Below are positions 33,646-43,916 of a DNA stretch of 64,000 bases, piece by piece. A program made the translations under genes and the position numbers. The notes below the pieces were generated by a model, which had not been told where the DNA came from, searched no databases, and saw only the letters and a program-made list of their open reading frames with translations. How positions within the stretch are numbered: the first letter of the stretch is position 1; every line of letters starts with the position of its first letter. The DNA is from Verrucomicrobiota bacterium (lineage in GTDB: Bacteria; Verrucomicrobiota; Verrucomicrobiia; Opitutales; Opitutaceae). Location of the stretch: NCBI GenBank assembly GCA_947471035.1, contig CANIWJ010000001.1:1-64000 (forward strand), read 5' to 3'.

Positions 33646-34644
33646 GTGCCTTCGCCGCGCCCCCTCGTCATCTGGACCAACGCCGCACTAGAACCCGCCG
33701 CCCTCGCCCGGCTTGAAACCGCAATCGCCGCCGCCGGCCACCGTCTCGTCGTCTCTGCCCAAACCACCGCCTCCGTACTCGCCGCCGCCGCGCCCGACCC
33801 CATGCTGGCCGCCGCCGACATCGCCTTCGGCCAGCCCGACGCCGCCATCTGCCGCTCCAGCCCACGGCTAAAATGGATCGCCCTCACCTCCGCCGGCTAC
33901 ACCCGCTACGACAACGAGGAAACCCGCGAGGCCCTGCGCGCCCGGGGCGCGGTCCTCACCAACGCCTCCTCCGTCTTCGCTGAACCCTGCGCACAACACG
34001 CCCTCGCCATGATGCTCGGCCTCAGCCGCGCCTTGCCCGCTTCGGTGATCGAACAAAGCACCACCCGCGCCTGGAAATACTTCGAGCACCGCGCCGAATC
34101 CCGCCTGCTCAACGGCCAGACCGTGCTTCTCCTCAGCTACGGCACCATCGCCAAACGCCTGGTCGAGCTGCTAGCCCCCTTCGGCATGAAAATCTACGCC
34201 CTGCGCCGCCGCACCTACAGCGAGGCCGGGGTGCACATCATCGCCGAAGAAAAGCTCTCCGCCGTGCTCCCGCTTGCCGACCACATAATCAACGTGCTGC
34301 CGGAAAACGACGCCACCCACCGCTACATTAACGCCCGCCGCCTCGCCTTGGTGAAACCCGGCGCGTTTTTCTACAACATTGGCCGCGGCCCCACCGTGGA
34401 CGAACGCGCCCTGATCGAAGCCCTCGAAAGCGGCCGCCTCGGCGGTGCCTACCTCGACGTATTCGACACCGAACCCCTGCCCCCGAGCCATCCGCTCTGG
34501 ACCACGAAAAACTGCTGGCTCACCCCGCACTCCGCCGGTGGCCGCTCCGACCAAGACGCCGCCCTTGTCGCGCTATTCTTGGCCAACCTCGAAAATTTTT
34601 CCTCCGGATCGCTCGCCGGACTCCGAGACGTGGTTACCTCCTGA
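33646..34644 (+). CDS. D-2-hydroxyacid dehydrogenase-family protein
   Basis: The 332-residue protein is an NAD-dependent D-isomer 2-hydroxyacid dehydrogenase. The catalytic Arg lies in FYNIGRGPTVDERAL, the Glu in DVFDTEPLPPSHPLW and the His in LTPHSAGG. The nucleotide motif in the centre (LLLSYGTIAKRLVELLAPFG) has lost one of the usual glycines (GxGxxG reads YGTIAKR), so cofactor binding may be altered. The GTG at 33646, 16 bp after the apt stop, is the likely start; no ATG lies before the domain. Confidence 0.83.
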   Translation: MPSPRPLVIWTNAALEPAALARLETAIAAAGHRLVVSAQTTASVLAAAAPDPMLAAADIAFGQPDAAICRSSPRLKWIALTSAGYTRYDNEETREALRARGAVLTNASSVFAEPCAQHALAMMLGLSRALPASVIEQSTTRAWKYFEHRAESRLLNGQTVLLLSYGTIAKRLVELLAPFGMKIYALRRRTYSEAGVHIIAEEKLSAVLPLADHIINVLPENDATHRYINARRLALVKPGAFFYNIGRGPTVDERALIEALESGRLGGAYLDVFDTEPLPPSHPLWTTKNCWLTPHSAGGRSDQDAALVALFLANLENFSSGSLAGLRDVVTS

Positions 34645-34681
34645 AGTTCACTAAATCGACCCACGCCATCACCCGCGCAGC

Positions 34682-36940
34682 ATGCTCCGCCCCGCTCACC
34701 TAATCCTCATGCTTGGACTTCCCCTGATCTCGCCCGCCACACTTCCCCCCGTGAACGAAACCCAGGTCAACGACCTGCTCTCCCTCATGACCCAGGAGGA
34801 AAAAATCGGCCAGCTCTCCCAAGGCGTGATCAACACTCCCGAGGAGGTCGCCGCCGCCTCCATCTTGGTGCGCGAGGGCCGCCGCGGCTCCTTCATCCTC
34901 AGCGCCCACGACGAGCAAGCCGCCACCTTCCGCAACCAGCTCCAGAAAGTCGCCCTCGAAGAAAGCCGCCTGCGCGTGCCCTTAATCTTTGGATACGACG
35001 CCATCCACGGCTACCGCACCACCTTCCCCATTCCCCTCGGTCTCGCCGCCGCCTGGGACGCCGCGCTGGTCGAGCGCGCCCAGGCCGTCTCCGCCCGCGA
35101 GACCCGCGCCGCCGGCATCGACTGGACCTTCGCCCCCATGTGCGATCTCGCCCGCGACCCGCGCTGGGGCCGCGTGGCCGAGACCTTCGGCGAAGACCCC
35201 TACCTCGGTGCCCGTCTCGCCGCCGCCTCGGTACGCGGCTTTCAAGGCGACAACCCCGCCGCGCCCGACCGCGTGGCCGCCACCCTCAAGCACTACGTCG
35301 GCTACAGCGCCACCGTCGGCGGTCGCGATTACAACAGCACTGACGTCACCCCGTTCAGTCTGCGCAACGCCCACCTGCCCGCCTTCCAGGCCGGGGTCGC
35401 CGCCGGCGCGCTTAGCGTTATGAGCGGCTTCAACGCCACCGACGGCATACCTGCCGTGGCCGACCACCACGCCCTGACCAATATCCTGCGCGGCGAGTGG
35501 GGGTTTAACGGTTTCGTAGTCAGCGACTGGACCAGCGTTGAGGAAGCCGTCGCGTGGGGCTACGCCGCAGACCGCGCCGCCGCCGCGCGCCTCGCCCTCA
35601 GCGCCGGTAACGACATGGAAATGGTCAGCACCACCTTCGAGGAAACCCTGCCCGCCCAGCTCGCTCGCGGCGACGTTTCCCCCGCGGTGCTCGACGAGGC
35701 GGTGCGCCGCGTGCTCCGCGGTAAACTCCGCGCCGGTGTCTTTACCCAACCCTACGCCGACCCCGCCGCCCTCGACCGCGTGGCCCTCGCGCCCGACGCC
35801 CTCGCCACCGCCCGCGAAGCCGCCGCCCGCTCCATCGTGTTGCTGAAAAACACCGGCGCGCTCCCCCTCGCCACCACCGCCCGCCGCATCGCTCTCATCG
35901 GCCCCCTCGCCGACGACGCCGGCGAGATGCTCGGCACCTGGCCCGGCCACGGCCGTCCGAGCGATGTCGTCACCCTCGCCGCCGCTCTCCGCCAGCGCCT
36001 GCCCGCCACCACCCGCCTCGACGTGGCCCTCGGCTGTGAACTCCTCGAAACCGGCCCGCGCACCCGCGCCCTCACCGACGGCACCCTCGTGAGCGATCCC
36101 GCCGCCGAGGTAGACGCCGCCAAGGCGAAAAAACGCTGGTCCGAAGCCCTCGCCGCCTCCCGCCGCGCGGACGTGATTATCGCCGCCGTGGGCGAGCCCC
36201 GCGGCTGGTCGGGGGAAAACGCCTCCCGCGCCGCCCTCGATCTGACCGGCCGCCAGGCCGAACTGCTCGCCGCCCTCGCAACCACTGGAAAACCGCTCGT
36301 CGTGGTGGTTTTCAGCGGACGCCCGCTCGTGCTCACCACCGTCGCAGCCCAGGCCCACGCCCTGCTCCAAGCCTGGCACCCCGGCCTGCAAGGCGGACCC
36401 GCGCTGGCCGCCCTGCTCTGCGGCGACCTGGAGCCGACCGGCCGCCTGCCCATTTCCTTCCCCCGCGCCAGCGGCCAGGTGCCGATTTACTACAACCACG
36501 CCATGACCGGCCGCCCCACCATGGTCGATTACCGCGACCTCACCCGCGCACCCCTCTTCCCCTTTGGCTTCGGCCTAGGCTACACCGAATTTGCCTACGG
36601 CGCGGCGGAAATTTCCACCCCGCCGGACGGCCCTGCGGTGGTGCGCGCCACCATCACCAACACCGGCAAACGCCCCGGCCAGACCGTGGCGCAATTTTAC
36701 GTCCGCGACGTGGCCTGCAGTGTCGGCGCCCGCCCGGTGCAAGAGCTTCGCGGCTGGGAAACGCTCACGCTCGCGCCGGGCGAAAGCCGCAAGGTGAGTT
36801 TCCCGCTCGATGCCGCCGCGCTCGGCTTCACCGACCGCCAAGGACGTTGGTTGGTGGAACCGGGCGATTTCCAAATCTGGATCGCGCCCCACGCCGGCAC
36901 CGGCGGTCCCCTTCCCTACCGCCTGGAAAAAGCGTTGTAG
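34682..36940 (+). CDS. Glycoside hydrolase family 3 beta-glucosidase-type enzyme
   Basis: The 752-residue protein is a GH3 enzyme of the BglX layout. A short signal peptide (residues 1-20) is followed by the (beta/alpha)8 domain with the nucleophile Asp282 in FVVSDWTS, the substrate segments KHYVGY and DPRWGRVAETFGEDP, the alpha/beta sandwich with the general acid region, and a C-terminal fibronectin-III-like domain from about residue 650. It would cleave beta-linked glucose or xylose from oligosaccharide ends in the periplasm or outside. It follows the dehydrogenase gene by 37 bp but seems independent. Confidence 0.93.
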   Translation: MLRPAHLILMLGLPLISPATLPPVNETQVNDLLSLMTQEEKIGQLSQGVINTPEEVAAASILVREGRRGSFILSAHDEQAATFRNQLQKVALEESRLRVPLIFGYDAIHGYRTTFPIPLGLAAAWDAALVERAQAVSARETRAAGIDWTFAPMCDLARDPRWGRVAETFGEDPYLGARLAAASVRGFQGDNPAAPDRVAATLKHYVGYSATVGGRDYNSTDVTPFSLRNAHLPAFQAGVAAGALSVMSGFNATDGIPAVADHHALTNILRGEWGFNGFVVSDWTSVEEAVAWGYAADRAAAARLALSAGNDMEMVSTTFEETLPAQLARGDVSPAVLDEAVRRVLRGKLRAGVFTQPYADPAALDRVALAPDALATAREAAARSIVLLKNTGALPLATTARRIALIGPLADDAGEMLGTWPGHGRPSDVVTLAAALRQRLPATTRLDVALGCELLETGPRTRALTDGTLVSDPAAEVDAAKAKKRWSEALAASRRADVIIAAVGEPRGWSGENASRAALDLTGRQAELLAALATTGKPLVVVVFSGRPLVLTTVAAQAHALLQAWHPGLQGGPALAALLCGDLEPTGRLPISFPRASGQVPIYYNHAMTGRPTMVDYRDLTRAPLFPFGFGLGYTEFAYGAAEISTPPDGPAVVRATITNTGKRPGQTVAQFYVRDVACSVGARPVQELRGWETLTLAPGESRKVSFPLDAAALGFTDRQGRWLVEPGDFQIWIAPHAGTGGPLPYRLEKAL

Positions 36941-36970
36941 AGCGGAGTCGACGCACCCCGTAACACCGCC

Positions 36971-38086
36971 TCAATCCTCGCGGTGGTGCTGATGGCGAAA
37001 GGGCTTCGCGGTGCGCTCCTCGGCCTTTTTTTTCCAGCTCGGTTTGCTCGCGACCGCACTCGGCTTGCGCAAGGTCGGCGCCTTGGCCGCCTGCTCCGCT
37101 TTCAGCTTACGATAACTCGCGAGCCGTTCCGGAGGTAGCGTGCCTTCGGCCAACGCGGTGCGCACCGCGCAGCCCGGCTCGTCCTCGTGCAGACAACTCG
37201 TGAAACGGCACTTTAACGCGATCTCGCCGATGTCGGAATAAGCCTCTTCGAGTGCCTCGTCGGCATCCCAAAGCTGAAGCTCGCGCATACCGGGCGTGTC
37301 GATGATCAGCGCCCCGCTGGGTGCGAGCACCAGCTCGCGCCGCGTGGTGGTGTGGCGACCCTTGGCGTCTTTCTCCCGAACCTCGGCGGTGGGCAACTCG
37401 GCATCGCGCGCGAGGCGGTTGATCAAGCTGGATTTGCCCACGCCGGAACTGCCGACAAAAGCCAGCGTGCGCCCCGGCGTGGCGTGGCCGCCCAAAAGTT
37501 TTAAACCCCGCCGGGTATGGCTGCTGGTGATGACCACCGGCACACCCGGCACGAGGCGCTCGATCTCGGTGCGCACTGCCTCGGGGTCGGGATGCAAGTC
37601 GGCTTTGTTGAGCACGATCACTGGCTGCGCCCCGGAATCGCGCGCCGCCACCAGGAAACGCTGGATGCGCTTCGGGTTGTAGTTTCGGTCCAGCCCGCTA
37701 ACCAAAAACACGATGTCGATGTTGGCCGCGATGATCTGCTGCGATTGCTCGCCTCCCGCCGACTGACGCGAGAACCGGCTGCGACGCGGCAAAAGCGCGT
37801 GCAACTGAGCCCGTCCTTCCGCCCCCGGACTGGGCAACACCGCCACCCAGTCGCCGACCGCCGGATACAGATTCGGGTCGCGCCGCGCTTCGTGGTGAAA
37901 CTTGCCCGTACACTCGGCCAGCAATTCGCCAGCGGCGGTCACCACCGCGTAGTAATGCCGCCGCAGCTCCACCACCACGCGCGCCGGCTCGGCCCCGGCG
38001 GCGGCATGCGGGGCGAAGACCTCGGCCCACGCCGCATCCCAGCCATAAGGCGCGAGCGGATGGGTTACTAAAGCAAGAGCGTCCAC
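36971..38086 (-). CDS. rsgA: Small ribosomal subunit biogenesis GTPase RsgA
   Basis: The 371-residue protein is a circularly permuted GTPase that helps mature the 30S subunit. Motifs appear in the permuted order: VLNKADLH (G4), FVGSSGVGKSSLINRL (G1) and IDTPGMREL (G3). An N-terminal OB-fold domain precedes them, and the C-terminal zinc motif is in CRFTSCLHEDEPGC. The C-terminus is very basic. The GTG at 38086 follows the upstream YhbY-type stop by 19 bp and is the best start visible, but other GTG codons are possible. Both genes relate to ribosome assembly and probably form one unit. Confidence 0.92.
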   Translation of the reverse strand: MDALALVTHPLAPYGWDAAWAEVFAPHAAAGAEPARVVVELRRHYYAVVTAAGELLAECTGKFHHEARRDPNLYPAVGDWVAVLPSPGAEGRAQLHALLPRRSRFSRQSAGGEQSQQIIAANIDIVFLVSGLDRNYNPKRIQRFLVAARDSGAQPVIVLNKADLHPDPEAVRTEIERLVPGVPVVITSSHTRRGLKLLGGHATPGRTLAFVGSSGVGKSSLINRLARDAELPTAEVREKDAKGRHTTTRRELVLAPSGALIIDTPGMRELQLWDADEALEEAYSDIGEIALKCRFTSCLHEDEPGCAVRTALAEGTLPPERLASYRKLKAEQAAKAPTLRKPSAVASKPSWKKKAEERTAKPFRHQHHRED

Positions 38087-38105
38087 GGCAACCAGACCGA
38101 TGGAA

Positions 38106-38411
38106 TCAGAGCGTGACCACGCGTTTGGCGGGCTCGGCGTTTTGGCGATAAAACAAGGCGGTATGGCCAACCGCTCCGACGCAGGGGACGGTGGTCTCGG
38201 TTTCGATTTGTGCGATGAGCGCGGCGCGGGCGTGGCGGTCGGCTCCGTCGAAGCGAAGTTTTACCAGCTCGCGGGCGTCGAGCATGCGGGCGAACTCGCG
38301 AAAAAACGCCGGAGTGAGCCCGGCCTTGCCGATTTTGAGCGAAGCTTCGAGCGTCTGGCCGAGGCCGCGCAGGCGGGTTTTTTGAGCGCCGGTGAGAGAG
38401 GTGTTTTCCAT
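38106..38411 (-). CDS. yhbY: YhbY-type CRM-domain RNA-binding protein
   Basis: The 101-residue protein is a single CRM domain. The LGQTLEASLKIGKAGLTPAF segment includes the GxxG loop (GKAG) and LDARELVKLRF follows. YhbY associates with pre-50S particles. It precedes rsgA, another ribosome-assembly gene, so co-regulation is likely. Confidence 0.9.
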   Translation of the reverse strand: MENTSLTGAQKTRLRGLGQTLEASLKIGKAGLTPAFFREFARMLDARELVKLRFDGADRHARAALIAQIETETTVPCVGAVGHTALFYRQNAEPAKRVVTL

Positions 38412-38486
38412 GAAGTCGCCGCATCAAGGCCGAAACCAGCCCCGGCGGGAACGACGAAAATGAAATTCCTCTCCAAGCGACTTAAC

Positions 38487-40226
38487 TCAGGGGGCTTCGG
38501 GTTCCACTACGAAGCTTTGCGTACCGGCTTGGATCCGTACCCGGCCCTCGGGTGTCAGCTCAGCGGTAAACCCGGACTCGTTGGCTGCTCCAGCGGGTCG
38601 AAACACCCAGACGTTCACCTGCGGACCGCGCAGCGTCTGCACGTAGTCGGTCTGCGTGGCCGGTTCACGAAGGTTAAAGCGGTCGCTGTGCCAGCCGCGC
38701 ACCTTGGCCAGGGGCTCCACCCCGCGAAAGGTTTGCCAACTGCCGCCGCCAGGTGGCGCGACGGCGAGTACTGACGCGCCAGCCTGGGCGCGAACGTTAC
38801 CCTGATCGGTTGGCTGGGCCACCGTGACTCCCGGCGCCCAATGCCACTGCGTAGTTATGGTAGCCGCGCCGAAGGTAATAACGCGGTCTATCACCACCCA
38901 GCCGGCGCCGGGGGCGTAAACCACCACGCGCCGCCAGTCGCCGGCGCGGGCGTTCGTGGCGGAGGAGAAAACCGCGTCGCCCCACGCCAACTCAAACCCA
39001 TCGACGCGCCGAAAACGCAGAGCATCCGGAGCCACCGAAACTCGGGGCGGCCGCTTATCCGCACCCCGGCCTTCGAGGAGAACAACGTTGTGCCCGGTCG
39101 GTCCGGCAAAGTAGTCACGCCACGGGCCGGGAGCGTAGGTGTAACGGCCGTTATCCACCAGGAATTCGTCCGCGCCGAGCGCGAGATTGAACTGCAGATG
39201 GTCGGCGTGGTCGTGATCCGTGCCGCGCGGACCGGCCTCGAAAAACGCCCACTGCGCGGCCTCCGGGCCGCCGCGAAACACGGTTTGGCCGGCGTAGGGA
39301 AAATGCACGGTCTGCGACGGGCGGGTGAGTAGGGCCGGAGCGTGACTGGCGAGCAGGCCGCGGTAGTCCTCGCGGTCGGAGTCGTTGTTGAGCGGATTGG
39401 CTCCGGCCGGAGTCATGACGGCGGCGACGTACAGCCAAAGTCGCTCGACTCGCGGGCCCCAAGCGGCGGCGAGTTCGTCTCGTTGATATTGGCGGAGGGA
39501 GATTAGCAGCTCCTGATAGTTTAAGGCAATGACACGTTGATAATGGGTGGAGAGCTCGGTGTGCGCGCCGTCGGGATAGATTTGTTCGTCGTAGGCGCGG
39601 GCCAATTGATCGAGCCCATAGGCGAGCCAGTCGGCGGCGCCGGGCAAATCGGGGAACTGGAGTGCGAGCCGGGTAAGCGCCAGCATCTCGGTGACGAGAT
39701 GGTTGCCGCCAAACGCGTGGTGGGAGCGCAGATGCTCGCCGTGATCGACCAGACTGGCGCGAAACCGCGCCGCCCGCTCCGGCGTAAGCTCCGGCAGAGC
39801 GACGAGGGCAGGCGCGATGGGCAGCCAGCTCTCCGTCAGGCGGCGCGCCGCCTCCAGCGGACGCCAGGCGGGGGAAAACGTGATGCGGCCGGGTGCGGGG
39901 TGTTTGACGATCCAATCGTCAAGCGTGGCGAGCAAGGCATCACGGTAGCGGACGTCGCCGGTGTCTTGATACGCCGCCAGCAAATCGGGAAACCAACCGT
40001 GCCGGTTAAAAAACCAGGCCCACTCAGGATCGTCGCGCGGGCCGCGCCAATCCCAATCATAACCCCCGCCGGAATCGACCGGCTGCGTGCCGGTGACGCC
40101 CTGGAGGGTAAATGTGCGGGTCAAAGCGGCCTCGGCCTCTGGATGCGGCGCGCCATATGCGGCGATGACGGCAAGCCCGAGGCCGAAACAGCAGACCGCG
40201 ATCAGCCTTAATCGCGCGCGAGCCAT
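38487..40226 (-). CDS. Heparinase II/III-family polysaccharide lyase
   Basis: The 579-residue protein has a signal peptide, an alpha/alpha-toroid domain (residues 60-350) and a beta-sandwich with the heparinase II/III signature (GTDHDHADHLQFNLALGADE, near residue 365). Active-site-like residues are in DGAHTELSTHYQ. Enzymes of the family cleave uronic-acid-containing polysaccharides such as heparin or alginate by beta-elimination. The ATG at 40226 overlaps the stop of a small membrane-protein gene by 19 bp. Substrate cannot be told. Confidence 0.85.
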   Translation of the reverse strand: MARARLRLIAVCCFGLGLAVIAAYGAPHPEAEAALTRTFTLQGVTGTQPVDSGGGYDWDWRGPRDDPEWAWFFNRHGWFPDLLAAYQDTGDVRYRDALLATLDDWIVKHPAPGRITFSPAWRPLEAARRLTESWLPIAPALVALPELTPERAARFRASLVDHGEHLRSHHAFGGNHLVTEMLALTRLALQFPDLPGAADWLAYGLDQLARAYDEQIYPDGAHTELSTHYQRVIALNYQELLISLRQYQRDELAAAWGPRVERLWLYVAAVMTPAGANPLNNDSDREDYRGLLASHAPALLTRPSQTVHFPYAGQTVFRGGPEAAQWAFFEAGPRGTDHDHADHLQFNLALGADEFLVDNGRYTYAPGPWRDYFAGPTGHNVVLLEGRGADKRPPRVSVAPDALRFRRVDGFELAWGDAVFSSATNARAGDWRRVVVYAPGAGWVVIDRVITFGAATITTQWHWAPGVTVAQPTDQGNVRAQAGASVLAVAPPGGGSWQTFRGVEPLAKVRGWHSDRFNLREPATQTDYVQTLRGPQVNVWVFRPAGAANESGFTAELTPEGRVRIQAGTQSFVVEPEAP

Positions 40227-40429
40227 CGGGCGAGCGGACGGGCCAAGGCCAAGACCAAGAACGCGAGACCGAGGCCGACCAAGGGACGCGCGAGTTGTTG
40301 TTGCACGTAATGGCCGACGTAGGCCGGCGCAAAGGTGTCCCACGTCTGGACGATATTAGCCGCCAGCGCACCGAAGCTTAGCAGCAGCCCGACCAAGGCG
40401 AAAAGACGAAGGACGGCGAGGGGCGTCAT
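40208..40429 (-). CDS. Small two-helix membrane protein
   Basis: The 73-residue protein has two hydrophobic segments (residues 5-25 and 50-66) separated by a polar loop (VQTWDTFAPAYVGHYV) and ends in a basic tail. It overlaps the start of the lyase gene by 19 bp, so it is likely co-translated with it. No family was recognised; it could be a small membrane partner or an unrelated reading frame. Confidence 0.5.
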   Translation of the reverse strand: MTPLAVLRLFALVGLLLSFGALAANIVQTWDTFAPAYVGHYVQQQLARPLVGLGLAFLVLALARPLARWLARD

Positions 40430-40485
40430 AGTTTTGGCGGCGGTTTGGTTGAGACGGCGGGTCAGATCGATTCGGAGGTTTGGTC

Positions 40486-40545
40486 CTTACCAGCTATACT
40501 AGCTTATCAGCTTACCAGCTCTTCAAGCTTACTAGCTTTAAAAGC
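40486..40545. repeat. AGCT-phased repeat array
   Basis: About seven units of the CTTACCAGCT/TACTAGCTT type directly follow the end of the oxoamine synthase gene (its stop at 40546 abuts the array). Only one orientation is present here. Confidence 0.7.
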
Positions 40546-41745
40546 TCAGAGAGCCTTTTTCTTCGCGTAGGCGAAGGCGTCGGCGATCTGTTCTAGTTGC
40601 GCATCGGTGTGGCCGGCGGAAATGGCGGTGCGGATCAGATCCTTGCCCGGCGGCACGGCGGGGGCGATGGACATTACGGTAAAAACCCCTTTCTCCATGA
40701 GCGCATGCCAGAAAGTGTAGGCTTTATGTTTATCTCCGATCACGACCGGGATGGCGGGGGTCGCACTGCCCCAAGTGTCGAAACCGAGATCGACCAAAAT
40801 CTGGCGGTAACGGCGGGTGTTTTCCTGTAAACGGGCCAAGTGTTCGGGTTCGGTCTGGATGATGTCGAGCGCGGCGGACGCGGCGGCGGCTTGGGCGGGC
40901 GGCAGGGCGGCGCTAAAGATGGTGTGTTTGCCGTGGGTGCGAAGGTATTCGATCAGCTCGCGATCTCCGGCCACGAAACCGCCGACCGAGCCGAGCGATT
41001 TGGACATGCTGCCGCAGATGATGTCGATCTGGTTGGCTACGCCAAAGTGGTCGGCGGTGCCGCGTCCTTGACGGCCGAGCACGCCGAAGCCGTGTGCGTC
41101 GTCGAGCACGGTGAACATCTTGTGCTCGGCGGCGGTGGCGAGCAGTTCGGGCAAGCGGGCGATGTGGCCCTCCATCGAGTAAACGCCTTCGACGGCGAGC
41201 ATCTTGGGCGCGTCGGCCGGCAAGGCGGCGGCGACGGCTCGCAGATCGTCGGGGTTGTTGTGCGCGAAGCGTTCGAGCGTGGCGGTGGAGAGGCGGGCGC
41301 CGTCCCACATGCAAGAGTGGATGTTTTTATCGGCGACGATGATGTCGCCCTTCTGCGCAAAGGCGGCGAGGGCCGAGAGGCAGGAAAGGTAACCGGCGGA
41401 GTGGACTTGGCAGGCCTCTTTACCGAGAAAGGCGGCGAGTTTTTCCTCCAAGGCGACGTGGTAGGAACGGGAGCCGTTGGAAACGCGCGCGCCGGTGGTG
41501 CTCGTGCCCCACTGGAGCAGGGCGGCGCGGGCGGCCTCGATGGTCTTGGGGTGGAAGGAAAGCCCGAGATAATCGTTGCTCGCCAACATGATCATATCGC
41601 GCCCGCCGAGCCGGATGCGGGTGCCGTCCTGCCACTCGGGAGCGTGATAATAAGGCGCGTAACGCAGGCGCAACTTGGTGGCCGAGTCATCGCGGCAACG
41701 CGAACGGATGGAAGGGGGCGTTTTGGAGAAAAAGGACAGGGCCAT
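40546..41745 (-). CDS. Alpha-oxoamine synthase family (KBL/BioF/serine palmitoyltransferase-like)
   Basis: The 399-residue PLP enzyme condenses an acyl-CoA or acyl-ACP with an amino acid. The Schiff-base Lys249 lies in CGSMSKSLGSVGGF and the PLP-contacting Asp/His are in VLDDAHGFGVLG. The motif GTSTTGARVSNGSRSYHVALE resembles the serine-palmitoyltransferase group more than BioF, but KBL cannot be excluded. If it is SPT-like it would start sphingo- or sulfonolipid synthesis. It follows the lolD gene on the same strand with a 73-bp gap. Family firm, substrate inferred. Confidence 0.82.
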   Translation of the reverse strand: MALSFFSKTPPSIRSRCRDDSATKLRLRYAPYYHAPEWQDGTRIRLGGRDMIMLASNDYLGLSFHPKTIEAARAALLQWGTSTTGARVSNGSRSYHVALEEKLAAFLGKEACQVHSAGYLSCLSALAAFAQKGDIIVADKNIHSCMWDGARLSTATLERFAHNNPDDLRAVAAALPADAPKMLAVEGVYSMEGHIARLPELLATAAEHKMFTVLDDAHGFGVLGRQGRGTADHFGVANQIDIICGSMSKSLGSVGGFVAGDRELIEYLRTHGKHTIFSAALPPAQAAAASAALDIIQTEPEHLARLQENTRRYRQILVDLGFDTWGSATPAIPVVIGDKHKAYTFWHALMEKGVFTVMSIAPAVPPGKDLIRTAISAGHTDAQLEQIADAFAYAKKKAL

Positions 41746-41818
41746 TGGCGATATTGAAAAACGTTACGCGGCGGCTATCTAAGTAAGCAAGACGCGGACA
41801 CTACTGCTTTGCCAAAAC

Positions 41819-42493
<675 letters not shown>

Positions 42494-42502
42494 AAAGCGA
42501 GG

Positions 42503-42627
42503 GGAGCTGATAAGCTGGTAGAGCTAGTAATGCTAGGGTGTTCGCTTGCGAATACTGCTCTGCGTGGGCGTGAGTTCATGGGTTATATGGGCAGCTTACT
42601 AGCTCTACTAGCTCATCGGCTTACCAA
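42503..42627. repeat. AGCT-phased repeat, two inverted arms
   Basis: Arrays at 42503-42535 and 42590-42627 face each other around a centre that holds the 26-bp unit with the GTTCGCTTGCGAAT core, also present at 6360-6385. The element fills the gap between the permease stop and the ATPase start. Confidence 0.7.
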
Positions 42628-43866
42628 CTACGAAGAACTCCCCCGGATAATCGATCCCGGCTCCAAGCGTGCGGCGCGCCGGGAAGGGAAATAACTCGCG
42701 ATCAACACCACGATAACCGCGATGACCGCAGCACCCACATAGTGCCAAGGATCCCAAAGCACCACGAAGTGGTCGCTGGCAAAAATACCCCGGATGCGAA
42801 TCGGAATATGCGAAAGTGCATACGTGCCAGCGGCGGCGGCAAGACAGCCGAAGACCACGCCGCAAGCCACCACAATGCCGCCTTGAAGCATGAAGATGCG
42901 GCTGATGTCCGCCCGCGTATAGCCCATGGAGCGTAGAATCGCGATCTCCCGTGTCTTATCGACGACGATCATCACCAGCGTGTTAAACATGCCCAAGCCG
43001 GAGATGAAAATGATGGTTGAAATGGTCAGCGCCGAAGAGATGCGCAATACACTGAAAACCTGCAGCCAGGTTTTCTCCCGCTCTTGCCACGCCAAAGTAG
43101 AATGGCCTACGGCCTCTTCGATGCGCTTGGCCAGAGCCGGCGCGAGCTCGGGCGCCACGACATTGGCTTGGATAAACGATGCCCCCACCGGTTTGTTGAG
43201 CAGGCTACGGCCGGCGGGCAGATGCAGGTAAACCCGCTCGCGATCTACTTGGTCGATGCCGGTTTCGTAAATGGCGTTGATGCGGAAACGCTGCGGTTCG
43301 CCGGCCGCGTCGAGCAATACGGAGTCGCCAATCTGAAGATTCATGCGCTTGGCGATACGTACACCGAGAATCAGCCCGTACGGGTTTTCCGAAAAGGCGC
43401 TCAAAGAGCCGTCGATAATCTGCGTATCGAGATCCGACACGTTCACAAACGACGCCAACTCGATGCCGTAGGGTTTAACGTCATACTCACGAAAATTCGC
43501 GATCAGCGTGGCGTTGCCGCGAATGACTGGCGAAGCGGCGGTAACCTCGGGGAAACGCTTGAGCGCGCCGAGCAAATCGTTCGGGTATTGAACGCCCGGT
43601 ATGTATTTCACCGAACCCTCAACCGCGATGGAGAAGTCGCTGCCTTGGGTGGCGGCTAGCGAGCGGGTGGATTGGATGCGATCCTCGATACGCACCATGC
43701 CATTAACGCCAAGGATGGTCTTGATAAAATAACTCTCAAAGCCGGCGGTCTGAGCCTGGGTGACTACGAAGAAGGCCACGCCAAACACGATGCCAGCCAG
43801 ACTCATCAGCATCGCGCGTTTGCGCGCACTGAGGAACCGTAACGCGATGAGGAGAGCGGGTGACAT
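42628..43866 (-). CDS. ABC transporter permease, LolC/E or MacB-like
   Basis: The 412-residue protein has one N-terminal membrane helix, a large periplasmic domain (about residues 45-270) and three C-terminal helices, the FtsX-like layout of LolC/E and MacB permeases. The conserved region before the last helices (MVDKTREIAILRSMGYTR type, here VVDKTREIAILRSMGYTRAD) contacts the ATPase. It is fed by the adaptor gene upstream and ends in a repeat. The transported substrate is unknown. Confidence 0.9.
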   Translation of the reverse strand: MSPALLIALRFLSARKRAMLMSLAGIVFGVAFFVVTQAQTAGFESYFIKTILGVNGMVRIEDRIQSTRSLAATQGSDFSIAVEGSVKYIPGVQYPNDLLGALKRFPEVTAASPVIRGNATLIANFREYDVKPYGIELASFVNVSDLDTQIIDGSLSAFSENPYGLILGVRIAKRMNLQIGDSVLLDAAGEPQRFRINAIYETGIDQVDRERVYLHLPAGRSLLNKPVGASFIQANVVAPELAPALAKRIEEAVGHSTLAWQEREKTWLQVFSVLRISSALTISTIIFISGLGMFNTLVMIVVDKTREIAILRSMGYTRADISRIFMLQGGIVVACGVVFGCLAAAAGTYALSHIPIRIRGIFASDHFVVLWDPWHYVGAAVIAVIVVLIASYFPSRRAARLEPGSIIRGSSS

Positions 43867-43875
43867 TGGGTAGAA

Positions 43876-43903
43876 GGCTGGTAAGCTGGTAGAGCTGGTA
43901 AGG
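43876..43903. repeat. AGCT-phased repeat, left arm beside the S23-type gene
   Basis: GGCTGGTAAGCTGGTAGAGC and following units face the opposite array at 44291-44336, so the two bracket the four-helix-bundle gene in inverted orientation. The left arm lacks one 8-9 bp unit relative to the right. Confidence 0.65.
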
Positions 43904-43916
43904 GTGGGCGGGCGCG

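Noticed and set aside
34982-36499. Open frame of 505 codons on the minus strand
   Set aside because: Antisense to the GH3 gene with extreme Gly/Ala/Val bias; shadow.
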